From positions 1 to 55,655 of the forward strand of contig DYFF01000005.1 of the NCBI GenBank assembly GCA_020725335.1: 55,655 nucleotides of DNA. The letters run 5' to 3'. Positions 8,834-17,278 of this stretch are shown piece by piece. The stretch comes from Thermodesulfovibrio sp. (lineage in GTDB: Bacteria > Nitrospirota > Thermodesulfovibrionia > Thermodesulfovibrionales > Thermodesulfovibrionaceae). The notes under the pieces were generated by a model that saw only the letters and a list, made by a program, of their open reading frames with translations, did no database searches and was not told the DNA's origin. The position numbers were made by a program, and so were the translations under genes. Each line of letters opens with the position of its first letter. The stretch's first letter is position 1.

Positions 8834-9909
8834 TATTTTACAGTTAGCATAACCTTCTCAGTAGATGCATAGTTAGAGAGTGCTTCATAAACATCTTCTG
8901 CTGTTACTATATTTCCTCCTGGTCTTCCATAAAGATAAACTTCTGCCATGCCATTTACTGCAAGTTTTACATCTTCAACCATCTGTCCAGCATTGAACTC
9001 AACAACAATAAATTTTTCTATTTCCTGTGCAAGCTGTCTTATTGGTTCTTCAGGGAAAGGGAAAAGGGTAACGGGTCTTAAAAGTCCGATTTTTATTCCT
9101 TCTTGTCTTAGTTTTCTTATGGCAGAAAGAGAAATTCTTGCAGCAGAACCAAAGGCTACAACTATAACTTCTGCATCATCTAAAAAATAAGTTTCATATC
9201 TTAATTCTTTTTCTTTCCAAAGCTTATACTTTTCCTGTAGCTTCCAGTTGTGTTTCTCAAGCTCTCCCTCACCCATAAGGAGAGTTCTTATAAATCTTGA
9301 TGGTCTGTCTTTTGCACCAGTTAGTGCCCAAGAGGATTTATCATAAATTTTTAACTCAGGAACTATTGGCAACATAGGTTCCATCATTTGGGCAATAACA
9401 CCATCTCCAAGAATCATCACAGGATTTCTCCACTCATCAGCCTTTTCAAAGGCAAGGATTGTATAATCCCACATTTCCTGAACACTGAAGGGAGCATATA
9501 CTAAGAGATGGTAATCACCATGCCCGCCACCTTTTACTGCCTGAAAGTAGTCTGCTTGGCTACCTGATATGTTTCCGAGCCCGGGTCCACCGCGCATCAT
9601 ATTTACTATAACTGCGGGAAGTTCAGCTGATGCCATATAGGATATTGCTTCTTGTTTAAGGCTTATACCCGGTGAGCTTGATGATGTCATTACTCTTACT
9701 CCGCAAGCAGAAGCACCATAAATCATGTTTATTGCTGCAATTTCACTTTCAGCCTGAATGAAAACCCCACCTACCTCTGGTAGTCTTTTTGATAAATATT
9801 CAGGAATTTCATTTTGAGGTGTTATTGGGTAGCCTGCATAAAATTTTAATCCTGCTTTTATTGCTGCTTCTGCTACAGCTTCGTTTCCCTTCATTAAGAC
9901 TTTATTCAT
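8833..9909 (-). CDS. 2-oxoacid:ferredoxin oxidoreductase alpha subunit (KorA/VorB type), orphan
   Basis: 358 residues of the pyrimidine-binding and domain II type found in the alpha subunits of 2-oxoglutarate or branched-chain 2-oxoacid:ferredoxin oxidoreductases: GNEAVAEAAIKAGLKFYAGYPITP, MTSSSSPGISL and GGPGLGNISGSQADY. These enzymes decarboxylate 2-oxoacids to acyl-CoA and reduce ferredoxin. The beta (TPP), gamma and ferredoxin-like subunits that normally sit next to it are absent: MscS lies downstream and a divergent lipoprotein upstream. It may pair with subunits encoded elsewhere. Substrate specificity cannot be assigned safely. Confidence 0.8.
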   Translation of the reverse strand: MNKVLMKGNEAVAEAAIKAGLKFYAGYPITPQNEIPEYLSKRLPEVGGVFIQAESEIAAINMIYGASACGVRVMTSSSSPGISLKQEAISYMASAELPAVIVNMMRGGPGLGNISGSQADYFQAVKGGGHGDYHLLVYAPFSVQEMWDYTILAFEKADEWRNPVMILGDGVIAQMMEPMLPIVPELKIYDKSSWALTGAKDRPSRFIRTLLMGEGELEKHNWKLQEKYKLWKEKELRYETYFLDDAEVIVVAFGSAARISLSAIRKLRQEGIKIGLLRPVTLFPFPEEPIRQLAQEIEKFIVVEFNAGQMVEDVKLAVNGMAEVYLYGRPGGNIVTAEDVYEALSNYASTEKVMLTVK

Positions 9910-9974
9910 CCCTACCTCCGTAAAGGCTGTTTTACAATTTTTTTATTTTAACACATTATTGATATAATGAAATT

Positions 9975-10502
9975 ATGAAGCTTAAATACTGCATATTAAC
10001 TTTTTTCTTTCTTTTCCTCTTCGGATGTGCAACTTTGCCAAGACCATTACAAGAGACGCCGGCTTTGAGAGATGTTCCTTTTACAATAGTTAAGAAAAAT
10101 CCAGATAAATATTTAGATGCCTCTCTTTTATGGGGCGGAAGAATTACAAACTGCACAAATGCCGAAGAAGGAACAGTTTTTGAAATACTTCATCTACCCC
10201 TTGAAAGAGATGGCTATCCTTCTGAAACTGATGCTTCTGAGGGTAGATTTATTGCTAAATCTAAAAACTTCCTTGACTGCGCTGTTTACACAAAAGGAAG
10301 ATATCTAACAGTTGTGGGTAAGTTTAGAGGTTTAATGGAAGGGAAAATAGATCAGATGCCTTACACTTTTCCTGTAATTGAAACACAGGCAACTTATCTA
10401 TGGAAAAAGAGAGTTCCAAAATATCATTATCCCTACTGGAGACCTTCTATCTGGTTTTGGTATGGACGTCCTCATTGGTGGTTTGAGTACGGTCCTTGGT
10501 AA
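9975..10502 (+). CDS. Slp-family outer membrane lipoprotein
   Basis: 175 residues. A hydrophobic signal peptide ends in the lipobox LFGC with Cys at about residue 18, so it should be lipid-anchored. The mature part has the Slp pattern (PFTIVKKNPDKYL, LLWGGRI, GRFIAKS, GRYLTVVGKF, and TFPVIETQATYLW). The last 30 residues are strikingly rich in Trp, Tyr, His and Pro. Slp lipoproteins are starvation-inducible in enterobacteria but their function is unclear. The stop codon is followed immediately by the mutL ATG, so translation is probably coupled. Confidence 0.85.
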   Translation: MKLKYCILTFFFLFLFGCATLPRPLQETPALRDVPFTIVKKNPDKYLDASLLWGGRITNCTNAEEGTVFEILHLPLERDGYPSETDASEGRFIAKSKNFLDCAVYTKGRYLTVVGKFRGLMEGKIDQMPYTFPVIETQATYLWKKRVPKYHYPYWRPSIWFWYGRPHWWFEYGPW

Positions 10503-12137
10503 ATGGCAAGAATTAAGATACTTCCCGCGTCCCTTGTTGGCAAAATTGCTGCGGGCGAGGTAATAGAAAGGCCTGCTTCTGCTCTTAAAGAACTTATTGA
10601 AAACTCAATTGATGCAGGGGCAAAATTAATACAAATCTATATAAAAGAATACGGAACTGCCGAAATAAAAGTAGTTGATGACGGAGAGGGTATTCCTTCG
10701 GAAGATGTCTTTTTAGCCTTTCAACGACATGCTACAAGCAAGATAGAAAAAGAACAGGACCTATTTAATATAAACACTCTTGGTTTTAGAGGAGAAGCTC
10801 TCTATTCTATAGCTCAAGTTAGTAAGTTAAAGGTTATTACTCAACATAGACTTGAGGAAACAGGAACAGAGATTTATTTAATTGGCGGGGAAGTTATAGA
10901 AAAAAAGCCTATTGTAACAAAAGGAACAACAATAGAAATAAGAGATCTTTTTTTCAATACTCCAGTAAGAAAAAAATTTCTCAAATCCCCCTTCACTGAG
11001 AAGGCTCATATAATAGAGACTGTTCAGAATTATGCTCTTAGTTATCCGGAAGTATCATTTTATCTCAACATCGATGGTCAGGAAATTTTAAACGCTCCAA
11101 TAGCAGAGTCCCTTCAAGATAGAATTTTGCAGATTTTTGGTTTAGAATTCATGGAAAAAGTCAAATCTAAAACTCTTTCACAAGGTAAATACAGCGTTGA
11201 ACTTTTCTGGGGCGGAGAGGAGTTGTCAAGAAGGCAGAGAACAAAACAGCTTATTTTCATAAATAGACGTCCAGTAAGGGATGCTATTATCGTTAACACT
11301 CTTTATAAGGCTTTTCAGGTAAAGGAAAATCACCCTCAATTTTTATTTTTCCTCACCATTCCACCTGAAGAAGTTGATTTTAATGTTCATCCGACAAAAA
11401 GAGAAGTGAGATTCCGTAATACATCCAAGATTACAGAGTTAATTTTTAGAATTACACTACCTGAGAAAATCTCCACTGTAGCAGAGTCTACTGTAGAATG
11501 GAAGAGTGATGTAGGTTACTTATCCTCCTCTTGTCAGCCTTCTTTTTTTGAAGTTGAATCTGCTTTTAACAAGGAAGAAGTTTTACAATTTTTAAGTTTG
11601 GGTAATGCTATTGTCGCACTGCAGCAACCTGAAGGCATACTGTTTATTGATTATCATGCAGCCCATGAAAGAGTGAATTTTGAGAAAATTTTGAAAGCAA
11701 TGCCTGAAAATAAATTAAGATTTGTTTTTCCTCAGGTAATTAATTTAAATCCACAAGAGTATACGATAATTAGAGAGAATCTTCATATTCTTAGTGAGCT
11801 ACTCATAGATGCTGAAGATTTTGGGAAAAATTCAATAATTATAAGAACTATTCCTGAGATTCTCAAAAATGCAGATATTGTGGGAATTATTGAAAGCATA
11901 GTGGTTACCTTAAAAGAAGAATTAGGTAAACCAGATTTTGATAGCATAAAGAAAAAAATTGCAGAAACAATTGCTTGTCACAGTTCACTGCGGGCAAATA
12001 ATAAAATAAATTCCTTTGAAATCAAAGAATTATTATGTGAGCTTGAAAAGACATCTGACCCAGAACACTGCCCTCATGGAAGACCTGTTAAAAAGTTTTT
12101 ATCTTTTAATGAGATAAAAAAGTGGTTTTTAAGATAG
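10503..12137 (+). CDS. mutL: DNA mismatch repair protein MutL
   Basis: 544 residues. The N-terminal GHKL ATPase is clear (KIAAGEVIERPASALKEL, DAGA, DDGEGI, RHATSKI, GFRGEAL), followed by the transducer domain with NRRPVRD and NVHPTKREVRF. The C-terminal dimerisation domain has the nicking-endonuclease metal motif (DYHAAHERVNFE at about 383), ACHSSLRA and a CPHGRP motif near the end. This is the nuclease-active MutL found in bacteria without MutH. It is shorter than many MutL proteins because the linker is short. The gene directly abuts slp, and PEP carboxylase follows 24 nt later. Confidence 0.95.
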   Translation: MARIKILPASLVGKIAAGEVIERPASALKELIENSIDAGAKLIQIYIKEYGTAEIKVVDDGEGIPSEDVFLAFQRHATSKIEKEQDLFNINTLGFRGEALYSIAQVSKLKVITQHRLEETGTEIYLIGGEVIEKKPIVTKGTTIEIRDLFFNTPVRKKFLKSPFTEKAHIIETVQNYALSYPEVSFYLNIDGQEILNAPIAESLQDRILQIFGLEFMEKVKSKTLSQGKYSVELFWGGEELSRRQRTKQLIFINRRPVRDAIIVNTLYKAFQVKENHPQFLFFLTIPPEEVDFNVHPTKREVRFRNTSKITELIFRITLPEKISTVAESTVEWKSDVGYLSSSCQPSFFEVESAFNKEEVLQFLSLGNAIVALQQPEGILFIDYHAAHERVNFEKILKAMPENKLRFVFPQVINLNPQEYTIIRENLHILSELLIDAEDFGKNSIIIRTIPEILKNADIVGIIESIVVTLKEELGKPDFDSIKKKIAETIACHSSLRANNKINSFEIKELLCELEKTSDPEHCPHGRPVKKFLSFNEIKKWFLR

Positions 12138-12161
12138 CTTTTTGTTGTAAAATATTCTTAC

Positions 12162-13661
12162 ATGAATAACTTAGAGAGAAAAATTCCAAGGGTAATGTCT
12201 ACACAACATCCTGATAATGTGTCTATTCCCTTTTTTGCTGAAACCTCAGATATGTCAGGAGAAGATGAAATTCAGGAAGCCTATTATGCCTTTTCTCATC
12301 TCGGCTGTTGTGAACAGATGTGGGACAGTGAAGGTAAAGAAGTAGATAACTATGTAGTTAAAAAGCTTCTTACAAAATATACTCATTTTTTCAAACAGAA
12401 AAGAATAGGGAGAGAGGTTTTTCTTACATTACGAGTTCCTAACCCAAGCGTAGAAAAAGATGAAGCTAAAATTCTACTTGAAACCCTTGAAAGCATTCCT
12501 CGTTCAATGGATGTGGCAAAGATTTTCTATGGCGATGAGAATTTCCCTCCGGTTTTCGAGGTTATCCTTCCTCTAACAACAAATGCTGCAGAATTAAACA
12601 GAATTTACTATTTTTACAGAAATTTTCTCATAGAGAGACAACACAAACAGATATTTAATGGTGACATAACTCTTGCTGAATGGATAGGTAAATTTCTACC
12701 TGAAAATATAAACGTAATACCCTTATTTGAAGATATAGAATCGATGCTTAGATGCGATGAGATAGTGTCAGCTTTTCTCGAAGATAAAGGTTTTTCGTAT
12801 CAGCGAGTATTTTTAGCTCGTTCTGACCCTGCTATGAACTATGGCGTTATTAGTGCTATTCTTGGTAACAAAATAGCATTGAAAAAATTAGAATATCTCT
12901 CAAAAGAAAGAGACATAGAAATATATCCTATATTGGGTGCTGGTTCTCCTCCTTTTAGAGGTAATTTAACCCCCTATACAGTTGATAAAGTATTAGCTGA
13001 GTACTCCTCTGTGGAGACTTTTACAGTGCAGTCAGCCTTTAAGTTTGACAATCCTGTTGAGGATGTTATTGAAGGAATTAGAAAATTGAAACATTTTACA
13101 AGATATCCATTAAAGGATTTTGATGAGGAGTTTGCTCTCTCTATGATAAAAAAGACCTCTGAAGAATACAAAAAAGTTGTAGAGATTATTGCTCCTTTAA
13201 TTAATGAAATATCTAATTTTGTGCCTAAAAGAAGAATGAGAAAGCTTCACGCAGGTCTTTTTGGTTATTCAAGAAGCATTGGTAAGGTGCGTCTACCAAG
13301 AGTTATTGGTTTTTGCTGTTCTTGTTACTCTATTGGACTTCCTCCAGAATTAATTGGACTTAGCTCACTAACAGAGGAGGAAATAAGAGGAATAAAGGAT
13401 ATTTACAGAAATATTGCACTTGACCTATCAATAGCCATGCAATATTTCAATCCAAAATGTCTTGATATATTACCAAAGGAATGTAAAAAAGCAGTGCTTA
13501 CTTCTATAGAGTTGTTAAATTCACTTAATTTGTCTTATGAACCTAACCTTAATCATAGAGAGATAACCTCTCAAATAATCAGAATAATTAAGCAAGGATT
13601 TAATAAGTCTTTAACCGAACCAATCATAGAAGCAGCTCATATCAGGAAGTTTCTCGGTTAA
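12162..13661 (+). CDS. ppcA: Phosphoenolpyruvate carboxylase, archaeal type
   Basis: 499 residues, about half the length of ordinary bacterial PEP carboxylase. It starts with the archaeal-type signature RVMSTQHPDN, and contains SDPAMNYG, GAGSPPFRGNL, TVQSAFKFDN and a late KLHAGLFGYSR block. The enzyme carboxylates PEP to oxaloacetate to feed the TCA pathways and amino acid synthesis. This family is common in archaea and patchy in bacteria, which points to transfer in the lineage. The start is the ATG at 12162; the 24 nt after mutL are AT-rich and contain TAAAAT, a possible promoter element, without a clear Shine-Dalgarno site. Confidence 0.92.
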   Translation: MNNLERKIPRVMSTQHPDNVSIPFFAETSDMSGEDEIQEAYYAFSHLGCCEQMWDSEGKEVDNYVVKKLLTKYTHFFKQKRIGREVFLTLRVPNPSVEKDEAKILLETLESIPRSMDVAKIFYGDENFPPVFEVILPLTTNAAELNRIYYFYRNFLIERQHKQIFNGDITLAEWIGKFLPENINVIPLFEDIESMLRCDEIVSAFLEDKGFSYQRVFLARSDPAMNYGVISAILGNKIALKKLEYLSKERDIEIYPILGAGSPPFRGNLTPYTVDKVLAEYSSVETFTVQSAFKFDNPVEDVIEGIRKLKHFTRYPLKDFDEEFALSMIKKTSEEYKKVVEIIAPLINEISNFVPKRRMRKLHAGLFGYSRSIGKVRLPRVIGFCCSCYSIGLPPELIGLSSLTEEEIRGIKDIYRNIALDLSIAMQYFNPKCLDILPKECKKAVLTSIELLNSLNLSYEPNLNHREITSQIIRIIKQGFNKSLTEPIIEAAHIRKFLG

Positions 13662-13702
13662 ACTAATTGAAAGAGTAATTAACTTTTTCTTATCATATTA
13701 GA

Positions 13703-15493
13703 ATGTCAAAATTATATCTTTCAGGAAATGAGGCAATTGCCTACGGTTTAATTCAAGCTGGAGTGAGATTTATCTCGGGATATCCTGGCACACCTTCAAG
13801 TGAAATTATCCCTGCAGCACAGCAAGTAGTTAAAAATAAGAAAATTAAAGCATTTATTGACTGGGCAATAAATGAAAAAGTTGCTTATGAGATTGCTTGT
13901 TCTGTAGGTCTTACAGGGATTAGTTCTGCTGTGACAATGAAGCAAGTAGGACTTAATGTGGCGATGGACCCTTTTATGAACTCTGCCTATGTGGGAACAA
14001 ACTCTGCTATGGTTGTTGTAAGCGTAGATGATCCTGGACCACATTCCTCTCAAACTGAGCAAGACAGCCGCCTTTTTTCACTGGCCGCCAAAATACCTGT
14101 GCTTGACCCTTCAACAGTTCAAGAAGCCTATGAATTTTCAAAAAGGGCTGTTGAACTAAGCAGAAAATACTCTATTCCAGTGATGCTTAGGAGTACAACG
14201 AGAGTTTCCCACGGAAGGGCTGATGTAGAGATTAAGGAAGATTTTGTAAATGAACCCCTGAAAGCTCAATTTAAAACCCTGAAAGACTGGGACAAAAAAC
14301 TATGGCGATATGCAGCTACTCCCCGCCAAAGACTTATGCTTCACGCTGCTTTGAATGAAAAGATTGCTGAAATAGAGAGAGAAAATGAATTAAGGTTCTT
14401 TTTCAAAGGTGATATTCTTATTGTCTCAAGTGGCGCAGTTTTTTCATATCTCTATGAGCTGATTGAAGAATATGGGTTACAAAACAGGGTTACTCTGGCT
14501 AAGGCAGACATGCCCTATCCACTTAAAAAGTTGGATTTTTCAGGCTACAGTAGGGTAATTAGCGTAGAGGAATCCATGCCTGTCATAGAACTACAACTAT
14601 GCACAGAAGGAAGAAGAAATGGGATAGTGCCAAAGCAGGGAGAACTCATTCCTGAGGTTTGTGAAGAAATCTTAGAAAAAATAGGCTTAATAAAGCGGAG
14701 CAAAACAATAACTGTTCCTCCCCTAAAAAGACCATCTCTCTGTCCAGGCTGTGCTCACAGAATTGCTCTTTATGCAGTAAAGAGAGTTTTCGGCAAAAAA
14801 GCTATTTATGCAGGAGACATAGGCTGTTATACCCTTGCCCTTAACTTTGGAGTTACAGACACAGTTTTATGCATGGGAGCAAGTTTATCCTTTGGTTTTG
14901 GCTTTAAAAAAGCCTTTCAGTTAGCTGACACTGAGCAGGATGTGTTATCAATAATAGGAGATTCCACCTTTTTTCACACAGGAATTCAGCCACTTATTGA
15001 TTCAGTGCATTACAGAGTGCCTTTTTTAACAGTCATACTGGATAACAAAACAGTGGCAATGACAGGAAATCAGAAAACCCTATCTGACGAGCTGAGCTCT
15101 TCAGGTGAACAAGTAAAACCAATAGAAATTGAGAATGTTATAAGGGGCTTAGGAGTTAATTTTGTGCAAACTGTTGATCCTTATAATTTTGAAGCTTCAG
15201 TAAAAGTTTTAAAGGAAGCAAAGAAGTTTCTCAAGGAAAAAAAAGAGCCGGCAGTGATAGTTTTCAGACACCTCTGTATAAATACAAAGGAAGGATTAAA
15301 TTCTAATCCAAGGTATAATGTGGCTTTAGCGAAAGAATTATGCAAAGGCTGTAAACTCTGTATCACTGAGTTTGAATGTCCTGCGATACTGTTTAATGAA
15401 GAGGAAAACAAAGCAGAGATTGACTATACACTCTGTATAGGATGCGGATGCTGTGTTCATGTATGCTTGACAAAAGCGATTCGTTTGATATAA
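13703..15493 (+). CDS. iorA: Indolepyruvate:ferredoxin oxidoreductase, alpha subunit
   Basis: 596 residues. The N-terminal pyrimidine domain (GNEAIAYGLIQAGVRFISGYPGTPSSEI) and a transketolase-like domain II are followed by the TPP-binding domain (CPGCAHR, GDIGCYTL, GDSTFFHTG, ILDNKTVAMTG). A C-terminal two-cluster ferredoxin region follows (CKGCKLC and CIGCGCCVHVC). IorAB oxidises aryl pyruvates from aromatic amino acids to aryl-acetyl-CoA and reduces ferredoxin. The beta subunit is not the next gene but lies two genes downstream, separated by a hicBA pair. The first Fe-S group has wider Cys spacing (CITEFEC) than standard ferredoxins, as is common in IorA. Confidence 0.93.
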   Translation: MSKLYLSGNEAIAYGLIQAGVRFISGYPGTPSSEIIPAAQQVVKNKKIKAFIDWAINEKVAYEIACSVGLTGISSAVTMKQVGLNVAMDPFMNSAYVGTNSAMVVVSVDDPGPHSSQTEQDSRLFSLAAKIPVLDPSTVQEAYEFSKRAVELSRKYSIPVMLRSTTRVSHGRADVEIKEDFVNEPLKAQFKTLKDWDKKLWRYAATPRQRLMLHAALNEKIAEIERENELRFFFKGDILIVSSGAVFSYLYELIEEYGLQNRVTLAKADMPYPLKKLDFSGYSRVISVEESMPVIELQLCTEGRRNGIVPKQGELIPEVCEEILEKIGLIKRSKTITVPPLKRPSLCPGCAHRIALYAVKRVFGKKAIYAGDIGCYTLALNFGVTDTVLCMGASLSFGFGFKKAFQLADTEQDVLSIIGDSTFFHTGIQPLIDSVHYRVPFLTVILDNKTVAMTGNQKTLSDELSSSGEQVKPIEIENVIRGLGVNFVQTVDPYNFEASVKVLKEAKKFLKEKKEPAVIVFRHLCINTKEGLNSNPRYNVALAKELCKGCKLCITEFECPAILFNEEENKAEIDYTLCIGCGCCVHVCLTKAIRLI

Positions 15494-15520
15494 TATTAAA
15501 AAAAAAGCCGAGGACTGTAT

Positions 15521-15769
15521 ATGTTGATAGAATACATTGAAGAAGCATTGAAAAAAGCAAAATATGAAATTATAGAAGATGAAGAATCTTATTATGGAGA
15601 AGTTTCAGAGTTGCCAGGAGTATGGGCAACAGGAAAAACTCTCGAAGAGTGTAGAGAAAATTTAAAACAAACAATTGAAGGTTGGATTATTATTAGTATT
15701 AAAAAAGGATTACCACTGCCTAAAATAGGTGATTTAGAAATTAAGGATTTAGAGGAGTGCTCGGTTTAA
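15521..15769 (+). CDS. hicB: HicB-family antitoxin
   Basis: 82 residues with the partially degraded RNase H fold of HicB: YYGEVSELPGVWATGKTLEECRENLKQTIEGW is the diagnostic stretch (quoted here in two parts: YYGEVSELPGVWATG and KTLEECRENLKQ). It has no obvious C-terminal DNA-binding domain, so it is the short form. HicB neutralises the HicA mRNA interferase. The stop is followed directly by the TTG start of hicA. The order hicB-hicA is the reverse of the E. coli order but is common. The pair is embedded between iorA and iorB. Confidence 0.85.
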   Translation: MLIEYIEEALKKAKYEIIEDEESYYGEVSELPGVWATGKTLEECRENLKQTIEGWIIISIKKGLPLPKIGDLEIKDLEECSV

Positions 15770-15994
15770 TTGACACAGTTAAAGCCTGTAAGCCGAGAGA
15801 AGTTAATAAGGAAATTAAAATTATTCGGATTTGAAGGACCTTTCCCTGGAGGAAAACATCTTTTTATGATTAAGGGCAACTTAAGACTCACAATTCCTAA
15901 TCCTCATAGAAAAGAGATTGGAGTTGACCTTTTAAGCAGAATACTAAAACAAGCAGGGATATCAAAGGAGGAATGGATTAACAGGGAGCCATGA
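15770..15994 (+). CDS. hicA: HicA-family toxin (mRNA interferase)
   Basis: 74 residues of dsRBD-like HicA fold. PVSREKLIRKLKLFGF, then GGKHLFMIKG with the probable catalytic His, then IPNPHRKEIGVDLLSRILKQAGIS, are the family blocks. The start is TTG (15770-15772), chosen because it abuts the hicB stop and gives the full domain. HicA cleaves mRNA in a translation-independent way when unrestrained. Its stop overlaps the iorB ATG (ATGA), so toxin and iorB are probably translationally coupled. Confidence 0.85.
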   Translation: MTQLKPVSREKLIRKLKLFGFEGPFPGGKHLFMIKGNLRLTIPNPHRKEIGVDLLSRILKQAGISKEEWINREP

Positions 15995-16434
15995 AACTCG
16001 TAATCCTTGGTAAAGGTGGACAGGGAGTTATATTTTTTTCAAGAGCAATTGCCCAGGCAGCAATCAACAAGGGATTTTCTGTTCGCTCAACAGAGATAAA
16101 GGGAATGGCTAAAAAAGGTGGTGCTGTTGAGATACAGATGAAAATTGGTGAAGGCATGAGTGGAATAGTAAGAAGAGGCACAGCCGATATGGTTATAGTT
16201 TTAAGTGAAGATTTACTGCCCTATGCAAAAACTTTCGGAGGAAATATCTTTACTTTTACAGATAATGAAATACAAACAGCCAGGGAAAGTGTGCCTGCAA
16301 GATATGTTAATACCTTTTTACTTGGTATTTTTGTAAAGAAGACAAAATTTTTTCAATGTGAAGATTTCACAAATACTCTTGATGAGGAAAACAAAAAATC
16401 ATTCATAAAGGGGTGTGAGTATGTTCAATCCTGA
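15991..16434 (+). CDS. iorB: Indolepyruvate:ferredoxin oxidoreductase, beta subunit, short
   Basis: 147 residues of the 2-oxoacid oxidoreductase gamma/IorB fold: LGKGGQGVIFFSRAIAQAA, then STEIKGMAKKGGAVEIQMKIG. This subunit completes IorA, two genes upstream. IorB proteins are usually nearer 190-200 residues, so the C-terminal part is short. Whether this is natural or a result of the nearby rearrangement is unclear. The 3' end overlaps the start of the phenylacetate-CoA ligase remnant, showing that the original operon ran iorA ... iorB-paaK. Confidence 0.85.
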   Translation: MKLVILGKGGQGVIFFSRAIAQAAINKGFSVRSTEIKGMAKKGGAVEIQMKIGEGMSGIVRRGTADMVIVLSEDLLPYAKTFGGNIFTFTDNEIQTARESVPARYVNTFLLGIFVKKTKFFQCEDFTNTLDEENKKSFIKGCEYVQS

Positions 16435-16945
16435 AAAAGAAACAATGTCAAGAGAAGAGATTGAAAAATTACAGCTTACAGGTTTAAGAAAAACTCTCAG
16501 ATTTCTTAAAAACTCTCGTTCAAAACTCAAGGAAAAATATAGAGACATAGAGCCTGAAGATATCCAAAGCCTTGATGATCTTAAAAATCTTCCCTTTGTA
16601 ACAAAGGATGACTTAAGAGACTACTATCCTTTTGAGCACATTGCAGTTGACCCCTCAGAATGCGCAAGAATGCACATGAGTTCAGGCACCACAGGTATAC
16701 CTGTAATCAACGCTATGACAAAGAATGACATTGCCCAATGGGGAGAGATAATGGCAAGATGCTTGGCTACCGCTAGGCTAACTGAAAAAGATAAGATTCA
16801 GATAATGCCTTCCTTTGGACTTTTCAATGGTGGATTTGGTTTTCATTATGGAGCTGAATGTCTCGGCTGTTTTATTGTGCCCGCAGGTGCTGGTAGGTCA
16901 CTTATGCAGCTTAAGCTTATAAAAGACCTTGGAGTTACAGCTTAA
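16421..16945 (+). pseudogene. paaK: Phenylacetate-CoA ligase, 3'-truncated
   Basis: 174 residues from the ATG at 16421 (a GTG two codons upstream is also possible). The N-terminal part of an adenylate-forming CoA ligase of the PaaK type is intact, including FVTKDDLRDYYPF and the ATP-binding block SSGTTGIPV, then GLFNGGFGFHYGAE and IVPAGAGRS. The frame stops at 16943-16945 just after IKDLGVTA, where PaaK proteins run on for about 250 more residues. The later adenylation motifs are missing, so it cannot be a working ligase. Just past this point the sequence matches a different family, indicating a deletion junction near 16930-16950. Confidence 0.85.
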
Positions 16946-17261
16946 AGTAAGCGGAACTCCTGAAGAAATGATATGGCATATTAATGTTAATAAGACAGAA
17001 GGTAAGTTTATTACAAGAGAACTTTTTGCTAAATCGAAAGCTATTTTTAGCTTAAAAAATGAACCTGTCGACATAATAGGTTTTTATTCAGAAAGTCATT
17101 ATGGGGTTTTTATCAGTGAGTATGCTCCTGCAATAAAGCCTGAATCAGGGCAGAAGAATGCAGTTCATATGCATTTTATTTCACGTAAAACTAAAGCAAC
17201 AGGGCATATTGATGATATTACTTTGGGTAAAGGCATGATGCTTTATTTGCCAGAATATTAA
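16929..17261 (+). pseudogene. Acetolactate-decarboxylase-like protein, 5'-truncated
   Basis: The frame from a TTG at 16929 encodes 110 residues overlapping the paaK remnant. The C-terminal portion matches the alpha-acetolactate decarboxylase fold: IIGFYSESHYG, then VHMHFISRKTKATGH with the zinc-ligand spacing HxH-x10-H, and DDITLGKGMM. Family members are about 240 residues, so the N-terminal half is gone. The simplest reading is that a deletion fused the front of paaK to the back of this gene. A functional short protein is less likely. The assignment rests on the metal motif and the surrounding pattern. Confidence 0.6.
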
Positions 17262-17278
17262 AAGGAGGGAATCAGAAA

